Assembly: GCA_019112875.1 (NCBI GenBank) | Contig: DXIO01000056.1 | Location: 1 to 33,705, forward strand | Length of the DNA stretch: 33,705 nt | DNA from: Candidatus Aquabacterium excrementipullorum | GTDB taxonomy: Bacteria > Pseudomonadota > Gammaproteobacteria > Burkholderiales > Burkholderiaceae_C | Direction: 5' to 3' | In this document: positions 1-7,435 of the stretch, piece after piece | Layout of the letters: the number at the start of each line of letters is the position of its first letter | How positions within the stretch are numbered: position 1 is the stretch's first letter | Notes under the pieces: generated by a model | The model's database searches: none | Told to the model about the DNA's origin: nothing | Seen by the model: only the letters and a program-made list of their open reading frames with translations | Program-made: the position numbers and the translations under genes

Positions 1-643
1 CGCCGGCAAGAGCACCGTGTTCCAGCTGCTGCTGCGCTACTACGATCCACAGGGCGGGCAGTTGCTGCTCAACGGCACGCCCATCGACGCGCTGAGCCTG
101 GACGAGCTGCGCCAGCGCGTCGGCATCGTCCCGCAGGACAGCACGATCTTCTCGTCCACCGCGATGGAAAACATCCGCTACGGCCGCCCCGGAGCCACGG
201 ATGAAGAAGTGACCGCCGCCGCCCGCGCCGCCCACGCCCACGAGTTCCTGCTGCGCCTGCCCGAGGGCTACCACACCTTCCTGGGCGAACGCGGCGTGCG
301 CCTGTCGGGCGGTCAGCGCCAACGCATCAGCATCGCCCGTGCCATCCTGAAAAACGCCCCGCTGCTGCTGCTGGACGAAGCCACCAGCGCGCTCGACACC
401 GAAAGCGAACGCGCCGTGCAGGCCGCCCTGCAGGAGGCCATGAAGGACCGCACCACTCTGGTCATCGCCCACCGCCTGAGCACCGTGGTGAACGCCGACC
501 GCATCGCCGTGATGGACCAGGGCCGCCTCGTGGACATTGGCACCCACGCGGAACTCATGGCACGATGCGGCCTCTACCAGCGGCTGGCCTCGGCGCAGTT
601 CGGGGCCGAGCCGCCCACGCCACGCATCGTCAGCATCGGCTGA
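1..643 (+). CDS. ABC exporter, C-terminal ATP-binding part (partial at 5' end)
   Basis: This is the nucleotide-binding domain of an export-type ABC transporter of the MsbA/ATM1 class. It would hydrolyse ATP on the cytoplasmic face to drive export of a lipid, drug or peptide. The window opens inside the Walker A motif (AGKST from base 2), so the membrane domain and the start codon lie upstream. Visible motifs in order are the Q-loop (GIVPQDS), the ABC signature LSGGQRQR, Walker [13 protein letters not shown] and the H-loop AHRLST. The reading frame is open from base 2 and stops with TGA at 641-643. The substrate cannot be told from this half. The next gene starts 104 bases downstream, so the two need not be one operon. 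Confidence 0.93.
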   Translation, partial: AGKSTVFQLLLRYYDPQGGQLLLNGTPIDALSLDELRQRVGIVPQDSTIFSSTAMENIRYGRPGATDEEVTAAARAAHAHEFLLRLPEGYHTFLGERGVRLSGGQRQRISIARAILKNAPLLLLDEATSALDTESERAVQAALQEAMKDRTTLVIAHRLSTVVNADRIAVMDQGRLVDIGTHAELMARCGLYQRLASAQFGAEPPTPRIVSIG

Positions 644-747
644 CAGGGGGATCAGGTGCAGCCGACAGCGGCGCGCCGCCCCTGCCGGACACACTGATAG
701 CCATCGCCTCGCCCGAGGCACGACCGACGTTCCTGGAGAAACACAAC

Positions 748-1431
748 ATGACGCAGACCAACAACCTGCCCCGCAGCGCCCGCCGCAACGCCTTCATGGC
801 CAGCACCCTGCTCGGTGCCGCCCTGATCACCGGTTGCGCCAACATGGACGACACTCAAAAGCGCACCGCCGGTGGTGCCGCCGCTGGCGCCGTGATCGGC
901 GGCGTGCTGAGCAAGGCCACCGGCAACAGCGGCACCATCGGTGCCGTGGTCGGTGGCGCCGCCGGGGCCGTGATCGGCAACGTGTGGTCCAAGCGCCTCG
1001 AATCGCAAAAGCAGGCCATGGAACAGGCCACGCAAGGCACGGGCGTGGAAGTCACCCGCACGGCCGACAACCAGCTCAAGCTGAACATCCCCAACGACAT
1101 CTCGTTCGCCACCAACAGCGCCGCGCTCAAGCCCGAACTGCGCTCGGTGCTGGAAACCTTCGCCACCAGCCTGCGCAACAACCCTACCCTGGTCGTCAAG
1201 GCCGTGGGCCACACCGACAGCACCGGCAGCGATGCCGTCAACAACCCGCTGTCGGTCTCTCGCGCCAGCAGCGTGCGTGATTTCCTGACCGACCGTGGCG
1301 TGGCCTCCAACCGCATCGAGGCCGATGGCCGTGGCTCGCGTGAGCCCATCGCCAGCAACAACGACGAAGCCGGCCGCGCCAAGAACCGCCGCGTCGAGAT
1401 CTTCGTGCGCGACACCGCCGCCGCGTCCTGA
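748..1431 (+). CDS. OmpA-family lipoprotein with glycine zipper (YiaD-like)
   Basis: A 227-residue outer-membrane lipoprotein expected to tether the envelope to peptidoglycan. Residues 1-30 form a lipoprotein signal with twin arginines early, a hydrophobic core and the lipobox ITGC (Cys30). Residues 41-80 are a Gly/Ala-rich glycine-zipper stretch. Residues about 115-222 are an OmpA C-terminal domain, with HTDSTG around Asp157, the LSVSRA segment with Arg172, and NRRVEI near the end; in this family the Asp and Arg bind diaminopimelate. The ATG at 748 was chosen because it gives an intact lipoprotein signal and has GGAG about nine bases upstream; the longer frame starting at 565 overlaps the ABC gene. 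A strong terminator follows at 1480. Family assignment is firm; the exact ortholog is not. Confidence 0.9.
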   Translation: MTQTNNLPRSARRNAFMASTLLGAALITGCANMDDTQKRTAGGAAAGAVIGGVLSKATGNSGTIGAVVGGAAGAVIGNVWSKRLESQKQAMEQATQGTGVEVTRTADNQLKLNIPNDISFATNSAALKPELRSVLETFATSLRNNPTLVVKAVGHTDSTGSDAVNNPLSVSRASSVRDFLTDRGVASNRIEADGRGSREPIASNNDEAGRAKNRRVEIFVRDTAAAS

Positions 1432-1479
1432 TTTCCCTTGTTTCACCGCCCGGCCTCGGCGCCGGGTAGGATGCACCGA

Positions 1480-1511
1480 CAGCCCGGATAATCCGGGCTG
1501 TTGTCTTTTTG
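1480..1511 (+). terminator. Rho-independent terminator after the OmpA-family gene
   Basis: A perfect 10-base inverted repeat (CAGCCCGGAT at 1480-1489 and ATCCGGGCTG at 1491-1500) is followed by TTGTCTTTTT. The tight centre will open to a small loop. It lies 48 bases past the OmpA-family stop and 36 bases before thyA, so it separates the two transcription units. Confidence 0.85.
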
Positions 1512-1546
1512 TCCGTCCGATTTCACCTTTCCCCGCGAGGTACCCG

Positions 1547-2377
1547 GTGAGCCGCCCTGTTCGAAGCCAGTACGAAGATTTCATGCGCCACGTCTACACC
1601 ACGGGCGTGCTCAAGACCGACCGCACCGGCACCGGCACGCGCAGCGTGTTCGGCCACCAGATGCGCTTCGATTTGTCCGAAGGCTTCCCGCTGGTCACGA
1701 CCAAGAAGGTGCACCTGAAATCCATCATCGTGGAGCTGCTGTGGTTCCTGCGTGGTGACGACAACGTCAAGTACCTCAAGGACCACAACGTCACCATCTG
1801 GGACGAGTGGGCCCGTGAGGATGGCTCGCTCGGCCCCGTGTACGGCGTGCAATGGCGCAACTGGCCCAAGCCTGACGGCGGCCATGTCGACCAGATCAGC
1901 CAGGTCGTGCAGCAACTCAAGAGCAGCCCCGATTCACGCCGCATCATCGTCAGCGCCTGGAACGTGGGCTTGATCGAGCAGATGGCCCTGCCGCCTTGCC
2001 ACGCCTTCTTCCAGTTCTACGTGGCCCCGCCCACCGAGGCCGGCGGCAAGGGCAAGCTCAGCTGCCAGCTCTACCAGCGCAGCGCCGACATCTTCCTGGG
2101 CGTGCCCTTCAACATCGCCAGCTACGCCCTGCTCACCCACATGCTGGCCCAGCAATGCGACCTGGACGTGGGCGACTTCGTCTGGACGGGCGGCGACTGC
2201 CACATCTACAGCAACCACACCGAGCAGGTCGAGCTGCAACTGAGCCGCACGCCCCACCCCTACCCGGTGCTGAACATCAAGCGCAAGCCCGACTCGATCT
2301 TCGACTACGCCTACGAGGATTTCGAAGTGCTGGAGTACGAACACCACCCCGCCATCAAGGCGCCGGTGGCCGTGTGA
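1547..2377 (+). CDS. thyA: Thymidylate synthase
   Basis: ThyA converts dUMP and 5,10-methylenetetrahydrofolate into dTMP and dihydrofolate in the cytoplasm. The 276-residue protein shows the family hallmarks: DRTGTG near residue 25, the catalytic Cys151 in [12 protein letters not shown], the nucleotide-binding [13 protein letters not shown] segment, the [12 protein letters not shown] region and the conserved C-terminal IKAPVAV. A short insertion ([10 protein letters not shown], 161-170) follows the catalytic cysteine. I chose the GTG at 1547 because GCGAGG sits six bases upstream and the N-terminus then reads as a standard ThyA; an ATG at 1583 would remove 12 residues, and the frame open from 1295 overlaps the upstream gene. 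folA begins 21 bases after the stop, a common pairing because ThyA produces the substrate of FolA. Confidence 0.97.
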   Translation: MSRPVRSQYEDFMRHVYTTGVLKTDRTGTGTRSVFGHQMRFDLSEGFPLVTTKKVHLKSIIVELLWFLRGDDNVKYLKDHNVTIWDEWAREDGSLGPVYGVQWRNWPKPDGGHVDQISQVVQQLKSSPDSRRIIVSAWNVGLIEQMALPPCHAFFQFYVAPPTEAGGKGKLSCQLYQRSADIFLGVPFNIASYALLTHMLAQQCDLDVGDFVWTGGDCHIYSNHTEQVELQLSRTPHPYPVLNIKRKPDSIFDYAYEDFEVLEYEHHPAIKAPVAV

Positions 2378-2398
2378 CCGTATGACCGGAGCGCGCCC

Positions 2399-2893
2399 AT
2401 GATCCTCACCGTCATCGCCGCCGTGGCCCGCAACGGCGCCATCGGCAAAGACAACGCCCTGCTGTGGCGCCTGCCCGAAGACCTGCAGTTCTTCAAGCGC
2501 ACCACCATCGGCAGCCCGATCATCATGGGCCGCAAGACGTTTGACTCCATCGGCAAGCCGTTGCCCGGCCGGCGCAACATCGTCATCACGCGTGATACCG
2601 GCTGGCTGGCCGCGGGCGTGGAAGTGGCCCATTCGCTGGACGCGGCCTTGCACCTCGTGGCCGACGTGCCCCGCGCCTTCATCATCGGTGGCGGACAGGT
2701 CTACGCCGAAGCGCTGCCCCGGGCCGATGAACTGGTGCTGACCGAAGTGGACCGTGACTTCGAGGGTGATGCGTTCTTCCCCGCCTGGGACAAGGCCGCG
2801 TTCGACGAAGTCAGCCGCGAGACGCACCACTCGCCCGCGCCCAACGATTTCGACTACGCCTTCGTGACCTACCAACGGCGCGCGGCCATCTGA
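2399..2893 (+). CDS. folA: Dihydrofolate reductase
   Basis: FolA reduces the dihydrofolate left by ThyA back to tetrahydrofolate using NADPH. The protein has 164 residues, typical for chromosomal DHFR. Visible features are the N-terminal [17 protein letters not shown] loop, the active-site acid Asp28 in LPEDLQFFK, the NADPH-binding GRKTFDSIG segment (about 44-52) and the second dinucleotide element [13 protein letters not shown]. The ATG follows the thyA stop by 21 bases, so co-transcription is likely. Nothing suggests a trimethoprim-resistant variant, but that cannot be settled by eye. Confidence 0.96.
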   Translation: MILTVIAAVARNGAIGKDNALLWRLPEDLQFFKRTTIGSPIIMGRKTFDSIGKPLPGRRNIVITRDTGWLAAGVEVAHSLDAALHLVADVPRAFIIGGGQVYAEALPRADELVLTEVDRDFEGDAFFPAWDKAAFDEVSRETHHSPAPNDFDYAFVTYQRRAAI

Positions 2894-2911
2894 GCCACAC
2901 CAGGGCACCGC

Positions 2912-3409
2912 ATGGCCGGGCTGTTTCGCAACATCATTGCCTTCATCCTCGGCCTGCTGGTCTACGGCCGTCGCTCGCCCGGCGACACCACCACCGCCCG
3001 CTTCCTGATCACGCCCTTCGACGTGGGCATGCGGATCCTCAAAAGCGACAAGTACCTGCAACTGGTCGAGCCCGCGCAGATGGACTTCCTGCTCCAGGTC
3101 GGCCGGCTTTTCGAGCCGCTGCGCAGCGGCACCCGCTTCGTCAACCTGGGGCAGACCGTGCGCTTCCTCAAGCCCATCCCGGTCTTCAGCATCGTGCGCA
3201 TCGACACCCGCATCGCCTATGCGGATGACAAGTGCGCCTTCTTTGCCTCCACACTGCATGTGAAAGGCGAGCGCGCCGCCGAAGTGCTGGTGAAGATGAA
3301 GTACAAGAAGCGGGGCGTGACGGTGGATCCGCGCTCGTTGCTGCACGTTCACTTCGACACCGTGCCTGTGAGTGTGCAAAAGTGGAACGAAGCGCTGGCT
3401 GCGCTCTGA
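2912..3409 (+). CDS. Thioesterase-like (4HBT-type) protein
   Basis: A 165-residue protein with an N-terminal hydrophobic stretch (residues about 5-18) followed by what looks like a hotdog-fold thioesterase of the THEM6 / 4-hydroxybenzoyl-CoA thioesterase-like group. Segments supporting this are TPFDVGMRILKSDKYLQLVE, where the DVG-containing stretch corresponds to the family's catalytic Asp region, and the later strands with HVKGERAAEVLVKMKYK. It starts 18 bases after folA with AGGG upstream, so it probably rides on the thyA-folA transcript, without an obvious link to folate. The substrate is unknown. A convergent LysR gene ends 27 bases further on. Confidence 0.72.
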   Translation: MAGLFRNIIAFILGLLVYGRRSPGDTTTARFLITPFDVGMRILKSDKYLQLVEPAQMDFLLQVGRLFEPLRSGTRFVNLGQTVRFLKPIPVFSIVRIDTRIAYADDKCAFFASTLHVKGERAAEVLVKMKYKKRGVTVDPRSLLHVHFDTVPVSVQKWNEALAAL

Positions 3410-3436
3410 GTCACGCCACAAGCGCTGTGTGCGCCG

Positions 3437-4354
3437 TCAAACGAACCGATCCAGCCCCTGCACCAGCCGCTTCGCCAGACGCGGCTGCTTGAACTGCTCC
3501 AGCCACCAGGCCAGCGCCCTGCCCGTCTGGTCGCCCCGCCAGGCCACGTAGAGCGTGTTGGGCTCCCGCGGGTCGGCCATGCGTTTCTCGATCAGCGCCC
3601 CGCTGGCCAGCAAGCCCGCCACACGCTGCCTGGGCAGCCAGCCCACACCCAGCCCGTCGCGCTGCGCCAGGATCTTGGCGCGCATGCTCGGCACCGCCAG
3701 CACGGGCTGCCCGCCCAGCAGGCCATAGCCCCGCGCATCGGGCCGGCGCGATGAGTCGGCCACCACCACGCTGCGGTGCTGCACCACGGTCTCGCGCTCC
3801 AGCGGCTCGGCCGCCTTGGCCAGCGGGTGGCGCGGCGACACGGCGAACACCCAGTCCATCACGCCCAACTCGGCCCAGCGCAATTTCGGGATCGCAGGCG
3901 GCTCATTGGTCGCGCCCACCACCAGGTCGGCTCGTCCGTCGCGCAAGGCCTCCCAGGTACCGCCCAGCACCTCGTGCGTGATGCGCAGGCTCACGCCCGA
4001 TTCGAGCTTGTCGAACGACTGGATCACGGGCACCAGGGTGTCGAACTCCAGCACCTCGTCGGTGACGATCCACAGCCGGTCTTCCCAGCCGCCGGCCACC
4101 TGCTTGACCCGCCGGGTCAGCCGCGACACGTCCTGCATCAGGCGCGCGGCCTCTTGCGTCAGCAACTGCCCGGCCGGCGTGAGCTGCAGGCGGTAGCGCC
4201 GCCGGTCGAACAGCAGCGCATCGAACTTGGCCTCCAGCTGCCGCGCCGCGTGGGACACGGTCGATGGCGCCTTGCCCAGGCGCGCAGCCGCCCGCGACAG
4301 GCTGCCGCTCTCGTTGATGGCCTCCAGCAGCGCCAGATCCTCTTCCGACAACAT
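3437..4354 (-). CDS. LysR-type transcriptional regulator (divergent to SDR)
   Basis: A 305-residue LysR-family regulator. Residues 1-60 form the winged helix-turn-helix (LLEAINESGSLSRAAARLGK, then STVSHAARQLEAKFDALLFDR), followed by a linker helix and a periplasmic-binding-protein-like effector domain. The gene is transcribed away from a short-chain dehydrogenase and a hydrolase, the usual layout for a regulator and its targets, so these two genes are its inferred regulon. The 105-base divergent region contains a palindrome lying directly over this gene's own Shine-Dalgarno sequence (see 4355-4371), which suggests autoregulation. The ATG at 4354 is preceded by AAAGGA. The effector is unknown. 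Confidence 0.92.
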   Translation of the reverse strand: MLSEEDLALLEAINESGSLSRAAARLGKAPSTVSHAARQLEAKFDALLFDRRRYRLQLTPAGQLLTQEAARLMQDVSRLTRRVKQVAGGWEDRLWIVTDEVLEFDTLVPVIQSFDKLESGVSLRITHEVLGGTWEALRDGRADLVVGATNEPPAIPKLRWAELGVMDWVFAVSPRHPLAKAAEPLERETVVQHRSVVVADSSRRPDARGYGLLGGQPVLAVPSMRAKILAQRDGLGVGWLPRQRVAGLLASGALIEKRMADPREPNTLYVAWRGDQTGRALAWWLEQFKQPRLAKRLVQGLDRFV

Positions 4355-4371
4355 GTTCGATCCTTTCGAAC
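4355..4371 (-). promoter_or_regulatory. Inverted repeat over the LysR start: T-N11-A operator and/or SD-presenting hairpin
   Basis: GTTCGA (4355-4360) and TCGAAC (4366-4371) are a perfect 6-base inverted repeat around five bases, and contain a T-N11-A core (4357 to 4369) of the kind LysR proteins bind. On the minus strand the five central bases are AAGGA, the Shine-Dalgarno of the LysR gene, and the repeat ends immediately at its ATG. As RNA it would place the ribosome-binding site in the loop of a hairpin. Confidence 0.5.
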
Positions 4372-4459
4372 GAGTTCATCGGCGCCATGGTACGGCAAAT
4401 GGACTTGGCCCCGCCAATATTCATTCCACGGCAAGTCGCCGGATTCGAAGGAGATCACC

Positions 4460-5209
4460 ATGAACCGCTTCCAAACCAAGTCCATCCTCGTCACCGGCGG
4501 CAGCAGCGGCATCGGCCTGGCCGCAGCCCAGGCCTTCGCTCAGGAAGGTGCCCGCGTCGTCATCACCGGCCGCGACCAGGCCGCGCTGGACGACGCCGCC
4601 CGCCAGATCGGCCCCGGCACCATCGCCCTGCGCCATGACGCCGCCGACGTGGCCGGCGCCAAGGCCCTGGCCGCCACGCTGGTGCAGCAAGGCGTCACGC
4701 TCGATGCCGTCTTCATCAACGCCGGCGCCGCCCGTTTCGCCGCCTTCGCCGATGTCGACGAAGCCTTGTGGGACAGCACCTTCGGCACCAACGTCAAGGG
4801 CGCCTACTTCCAGATCCAGGCGCTGCTGCCGGTGCTCAACCGCGGCGCCTCCATCGTGCTCAACGGCTCGATCAACGCCCACATCGGCATGCCCAACTCG
4901 TCGGTGTACGCCGCCAGCAAGGCCGCGCTGATCTCGCTGGCCAAGACGCTCTCGGCCGAACTGCTGCCCCGGGGCGTGCGCGTGAACGTGCTCAGCCCCG
5001 GGCCGGTGAGCACGCCGCTGTACGGCAAGCTGGGCCTGGACGCCACCGCGCTGGAAGCCACCGCCGCGCAGATCCAGAGCCAGATCCCGCTGGGGCGCTT
5101 CGGCACGCCGGCAGAGATCGCCGCCACGGTGCTGCACCTGTCATCGCCCGAATCGGCCTTCATCGTCGGCACGGAAATCATCGCCGACGGCGGCATGAGC
5201 CAGCTCTGA
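4460..5209 (+). CDS. Short-chain dehydrogenase/reductase (classical SDR)
   Basis: A 249-residue NAD(P)-dependent oxidoreductase of the classical SDR family. The Rossmann motif TGGSSGIG is at 12-19, NAG at 87-89, and the catalytic tetrad is Asn111, Ser137, Tyr150 and Lys154. The C-terminus ends with the common IADGGMSQL. An Arg follows the second beta strand (TGRDQ, Arg38), which in this family usually favours NADP(H); that is an inference. AAGGAG lies seven bases before the ATG. The gene is divergent from a LysR regulator and followed after 59 bases by an exported alpha/beta hydrolase, so an inducible two-gene operon is likely. The substrate is unknown. Confidence 0.93.
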   Translation: MNRFQTKSILVTGGSSGIGLAAAQAFAQEGARVVITGRDQAALDDAARQIGPGTIALRHDAADVAGAKALAATLVQQGVTLDAVFINAGAARFAAFADVDEALWDSTFGTNVKGAYFQIQALLPVLNRGASIVLNGSINAHIGMPNSSVYAASKAALISLAKTLSAELLPRGVRVNVLSPGPVSTPLYGKLGLDATALEATAAQIQSQIPLGRFGTPAEIAATVLHLSSPESAFIVGTEIIADGGMSQL

Positions 5210-5268
5210 GCCGCCCGGCACCCTCGCCCACCACGTCCTTCACGTCCATCGCCTTTCAGGAGTCCACC

Positions 5269-6237
5269 ATGAACCCCTTCATCACGCGCCTGGCCCGTCC
5301 CCTGGCCGCCGCCATGCTCGCCAGCGTCACCAGCATCGCCCCGTTGCAAGCCAACGCGGCAGGATTCGCCACCAGTACCACCAACGCCACCACCATCCAG
5401 GAGCACACGGCCACCGCCAACGGCGTCAGGCTGCACTATCTGCAGGCCGGCACCGGAACCGACACCCCCATCGTCCTGCTGCACGGCTACGCCGAGACCA
5501 GCCGCATGTGGCGCCCGCTGATCACGCAACTGAGCGACCAGCACGCGGTCATCGCGCCCGATCTGCGCGGCGCTGGCGGTTCGGCCAAGCCCGCCTCCGG
5601 CTACGACAAGAAGACCCTGGCGCAGGACATCCACGCCCTGGTGCGCTCCCTGGGCCACAAGAAGGTGAAGATCGTCGGCCACGACATCGGCCTGATGGTG
5701 GCGTACGCCTACGCCGCCCAGTATCCGGACGAGGTCGAGAGCATCGTGCTGATGGACGCCTTCCTGCCCGGCGTGGGCGACTGGACCACTGTCTGGCTGT
5801 TGCGCGATCTGTGGCACTTCCATTTCCATGGCGAGGTGCCGCTCAAGCTGGTCGATGGCCGCGAGCGCATCTACTTCGAGCACTTCTGGAACGATTTCGC
5901 CGCCGATCCGAAGCACTCGGTGCCCGAGGCCGATCGCCAGTTCTACGCCGCGGCCTATGCGCAGCCCAGCGGCATGCGCGCCGGCTTCGAGTACTTCAAG
6001 GCCTTCGAGCAGGACGCCCGTGATTTCGCGGGCTTCGCCCAGACCAAGCTCACCATGCCCATGCTGGTGCTCGCCGGTGAAAAAGCCTCGGGTGACTTCC
6101 TGATCCAGCAAGGCCGCCTGGTCGCCACGCAGGTCGATGGCCGTGTCATCAAGGGCTCGGGCCACTGGTTGATGGAAGAAGCGCCGGGGCAAACCATCCC
6201 TGCGTTGGTCGAGTTCCTCAACCGCCCCGCGCGTTGA
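5269..6237 (+). CDS. Exported alpha/beta hydrolase with Asp nucleophile (epoxide hydrolase/dehalogenase-like)
   Basis: A 322-residue alpha/beta-hydrolase. Residues 1-31 read as a Sec signal peptide (basic start, hydrophobic core, probable cleavage after ANA near 30), so the enzyme should be periplasmic. The oxyanion segment HGYAET is at 72-77. The nucleophile elbow is GHDIG with Asp139 instead of the Ser of esterases, a feature of epoxide hydrolases and haloalkane/fluoroacetate dehalogenases. The catalytic His is His299 in GSGHWLMEEAPG. The cap domain lies between about 165 and 255 and is rich in aromatic residues. CAGGAG precedes the ATG. It follows an SDR gene and probably shares its LysR control. 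Epoxide hydrolase is the better guess because the arginine-rich dehalogenase motif after the nucleophile is absent. Confidence 0.85.
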   Translation: MNPFITRLARPLAAAMLASVTSIAPLQANAAGFATSTTNATTIQEHTATANGVRLHYLQAGTGTDTPIVLLHGYAETSRMWRPLITQLSDQHAVIAPDLRGAGGSAKPASGYDKKTLAQDIHALVRSLGHKKVKIVGHDIGLMVAYAYAAQYPDEVESIVLMDAFLPGVGDWTTVWLLRDLWHFHFHGEVPLKLVDGRERIYFEHFWNDFAADPKHSVPEADRQFYAAAYAQPSGMRAGFEYFKAFEQDARDFAGFAQTKLTMPMLVLAGEKASGDFLIQQGRLVATQVDGRVIKGSGHWLMEEAPGQTIPALVEFLNRPAR

Positions 6238-6266
6238 GACCACGGCAGGCCACATCAGGCGCATAC

Positions 6267-6301
6267 CCGCCCGCTCAGGCCTGCAAGGCCTTGGCGGGCG
6301 G
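6267..6301 (+). other. Large stem-loop after the hydrolase gene
   Basis: CCGCCCGC (6267-6274) pairs with GCGGGCGG (6294-6301), and inside it GGCCT (6278-6282) pairs with AGGCC (6286-6290). The stem is very G+C-rich but no T-run follows on either strand, so it may be a 3'-end stabilising structure or an imperfect terminator between the hydrolase and xth. Confidence 0.45.
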
Positions 6302-6372
6302 TGGTGCTTGAAAGCACGCGCGCCATGCGTAGGCACAATACGCGTCCAAGCTCCCAACGCCCTGCTGCCCTC

Positions 6373-7158
6373 ATGAAATTCGCCACCTGGAACGTGAACT
6401 CCCTCGCCGTGCGCCTGCCCCAGCTGCTCGACTGGCTGGCCGCCAACCCGGTGGACGTGATCGTGCTGCAGGAAACCAAGCTCACGGACGACAAGTTCCC
6501 GCATGCCGAGCTGCTGCAGGCTGGCTACCACGCGCACTGGTTCGGCCAGCGCACCTACAACGGCGTGGCCGTGCTCAGCCGTGTGGAAACCACCGACGTG
6601 GTGCGCAACATCCCCGGCTTCGAGGACGAGCAGGCCCGTGTGATCGCCGCCACCGTGCCTCACCCGAAGCTGGGCCACGTGCGCGTGATCAACGGCTACT
6701 TCCCCAACGGCCAGGCACCTGACAGCGACAAGTTCGCCTACAAGATGCGCTGGCTCGACGCCCTGCGCGAATGGGTGCGCCAGGAGCTGGTGGCCCACCC
6801 CAACCTCGTGCTGATGGGCGACTACAACATCGCCCCCACCGATGCCGATGTGCACGACCCGGTGGCCTGGGCCGGCCAGATCCACTGCACCCCCGAAGAG
6901 CGCGCGCACTTCCAGAATCTGCTCGGCCTGGGCCTCACCGACAGCTTCCGCATGTTCGAACAGGCTCCCCGCCTGTGGAGTTGGTGGGATTACCGCAACC
7001 TGGCTTTCCGCAAGAACCAGGGCCTGCGGATCGACCACATCCTGGTCAGCGACGCGCTCAAGCCACACGTGAGCGGCAGCATCATCGACAAGCTGCCGCG
7101 CAAGAACGAACGGCCCAGCGACCACGCGCCCGTCGTGACCTCGCTCACGCTGGATTGA
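6373..7158 (+). CDS. xth: Exodeoxyribonuclease III (AP endonuclease)
   Basis: A 261-residue Mg-dependent exonuclease III of the EEP superfamily. It cleaves DNA 5' of abasic sites and trims 3' blocking groups during base-excision repair. Key residues visible are Asn7 in WNVNS, the metal ligand Glu34 in QETKL, Asp150 and Asn152 in GDYNIAP, RIDHILVS, and the Asp250-His251 pair in SDHAPVV. The length matches the family. The ATG at 6373 begins the canonical MKFATWNVNS; the longer frame starting at 6301 only adds residues across the upstream stem-loop. It lies in the same window as the repair glycosylases MutM and MutY but in a separate unit. Confidence 0.95.
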   Translation: MKFATWNVNSLAVRLPQLLDWLAANPVDVIVLQETKLTDDKFPHAELLQAGYHAHWFGQRTYNGVAVLSRVETTDVVRNIPGFEDEQARVIAATVPHPKLGHVRVINGYFPNGQAPDSDKFAYKMRWLDALREWVRQELVAHPNLVLMGDYNIAPTDADVHDPVAWAGQIHCTPEERAHFQNLLGLGLTDSFRMFEQAPRLWSWWDYRNLAFRKNQGLRIDHILVSDALKPHVSGSIIDKLPRKNERPSDHAPVVTSLTLD

Positions 7159-7188
7159 ATCAGCGGTTCAGCTTGAAAGCCCCAGCGC

Positions 7189-7218
7189 TTGACGGCAGAA
7201 CCGGCCCGCAGTTAGCAT
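7189..7218 (+). promoter_or_regulatory. Candidate sigma-70 promoter for the Trp leader
   Basis: TTGACG (7189-7194) matches five of six bases of a -35 box, and TAGCAT (7213-7218) matches four of six of a -10 box after an 18-base spacer. Transcription would start near 7225, right at the second leader-peptide ATG (7226). Confidence 0.5.
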
Positions 7219-7225
7219 GACTTCC

Positions 7226-7315
7226 ATGAACACCGCGTTCCAAGCACTCAACACCGCACAGACCGCCCAAGGCCTGTGGTGGCGCCGCCATGTCCCGGCG
7301 GCCTTGCGTGCCTGA
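7226..7315 (+). CDS. Leader peptide with tandem Trp codons (attenuator leader)
   Basis: A 29-codon open frame ends with TGA at 7313-7315 and carries two adjacent TGG codons at 7277-7282 (residues 18-19, in GLWWRR). The peptide has no other sign of function; tandem Trp codons in a short leader just before a terminator are the hallmark of ribosome-mediated Trp attenuation. I preferred the ATG at 7226 because the likely -10 element ends at 7218, which would make the transcript leaderless; an in-frame ATG at 7217 would add three residues. No good Shine-Dalgarno precedes either. Confidence 0.75.
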   Translation: MNTAFQALNTAQTAQGLWWRRHVPAALRA

Positions 7316-7367
7316 AGAACCACAGCGTTCGTTCACCACACCAGCCGCCCATCCAGGCGGCTTTTTC
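7284..7367 (+). promoter_or_regulatory. Tryptophan-type transcription attenuator
   Basis: Four complementary segments are visible. Segment 1 is GCCGCC at 7284-7289, directly after the Trp codons. Segment 2 is GGCGGC at 7297-7302. Segment 3 is GCCGCC at 7344-7349. Segment 4 is GGCGGC at 7356-7361. The 1:2 pairing gives a pause hairpin, 2:3 an antiterminator, and 3:4 (extended to AGCCGCC/GGCGGCT, 7343-7362) a terminator followed by TTTTT at 7362-7366. A ribosome stalled on the Trp codons would cover segment 1 and free segment 2. One that reaches the stop at 7313 would cover segment 2 and allow the terminator. The controlled gene begins at 7436. Confidence 0.82.
7343..7367 (+). terminator. Attenuator terminator hairpin (3:4)
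   Basis: A seven-base stem AGCCGCC/GGCGGCT with a six-base loop is followed by five T's. It ends 69 bases before the ATG of the chorismate-mutase-family gene and has no other gene end to serve except xth, whose stop is 184 bases upstream. Confidence 0.82.
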
Positions 7368-7435
7368 ATGCGTGTGCTCCTGCGATGGGCGGCTTCCAAG
7401 AGAAGTCCCAGCGATCCATCCCTCAGGAGCCCGAC

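Noticed and set aside
1934-3421. A 495-codon minus-strand frame across thyA, folA and the thioesterase-like gene
   Set aside because: It crosses three well-supported genes, which rules it out as a real coding region.
4804-7125. A 773-codon minus-strand open frame opposite the hydrolase and xth genes
   Set aside because: Both plus-strand genes have full family motifs and ribosome-binding sites; the antisense frame is a by-product of high G+C and has no recognisable domain.
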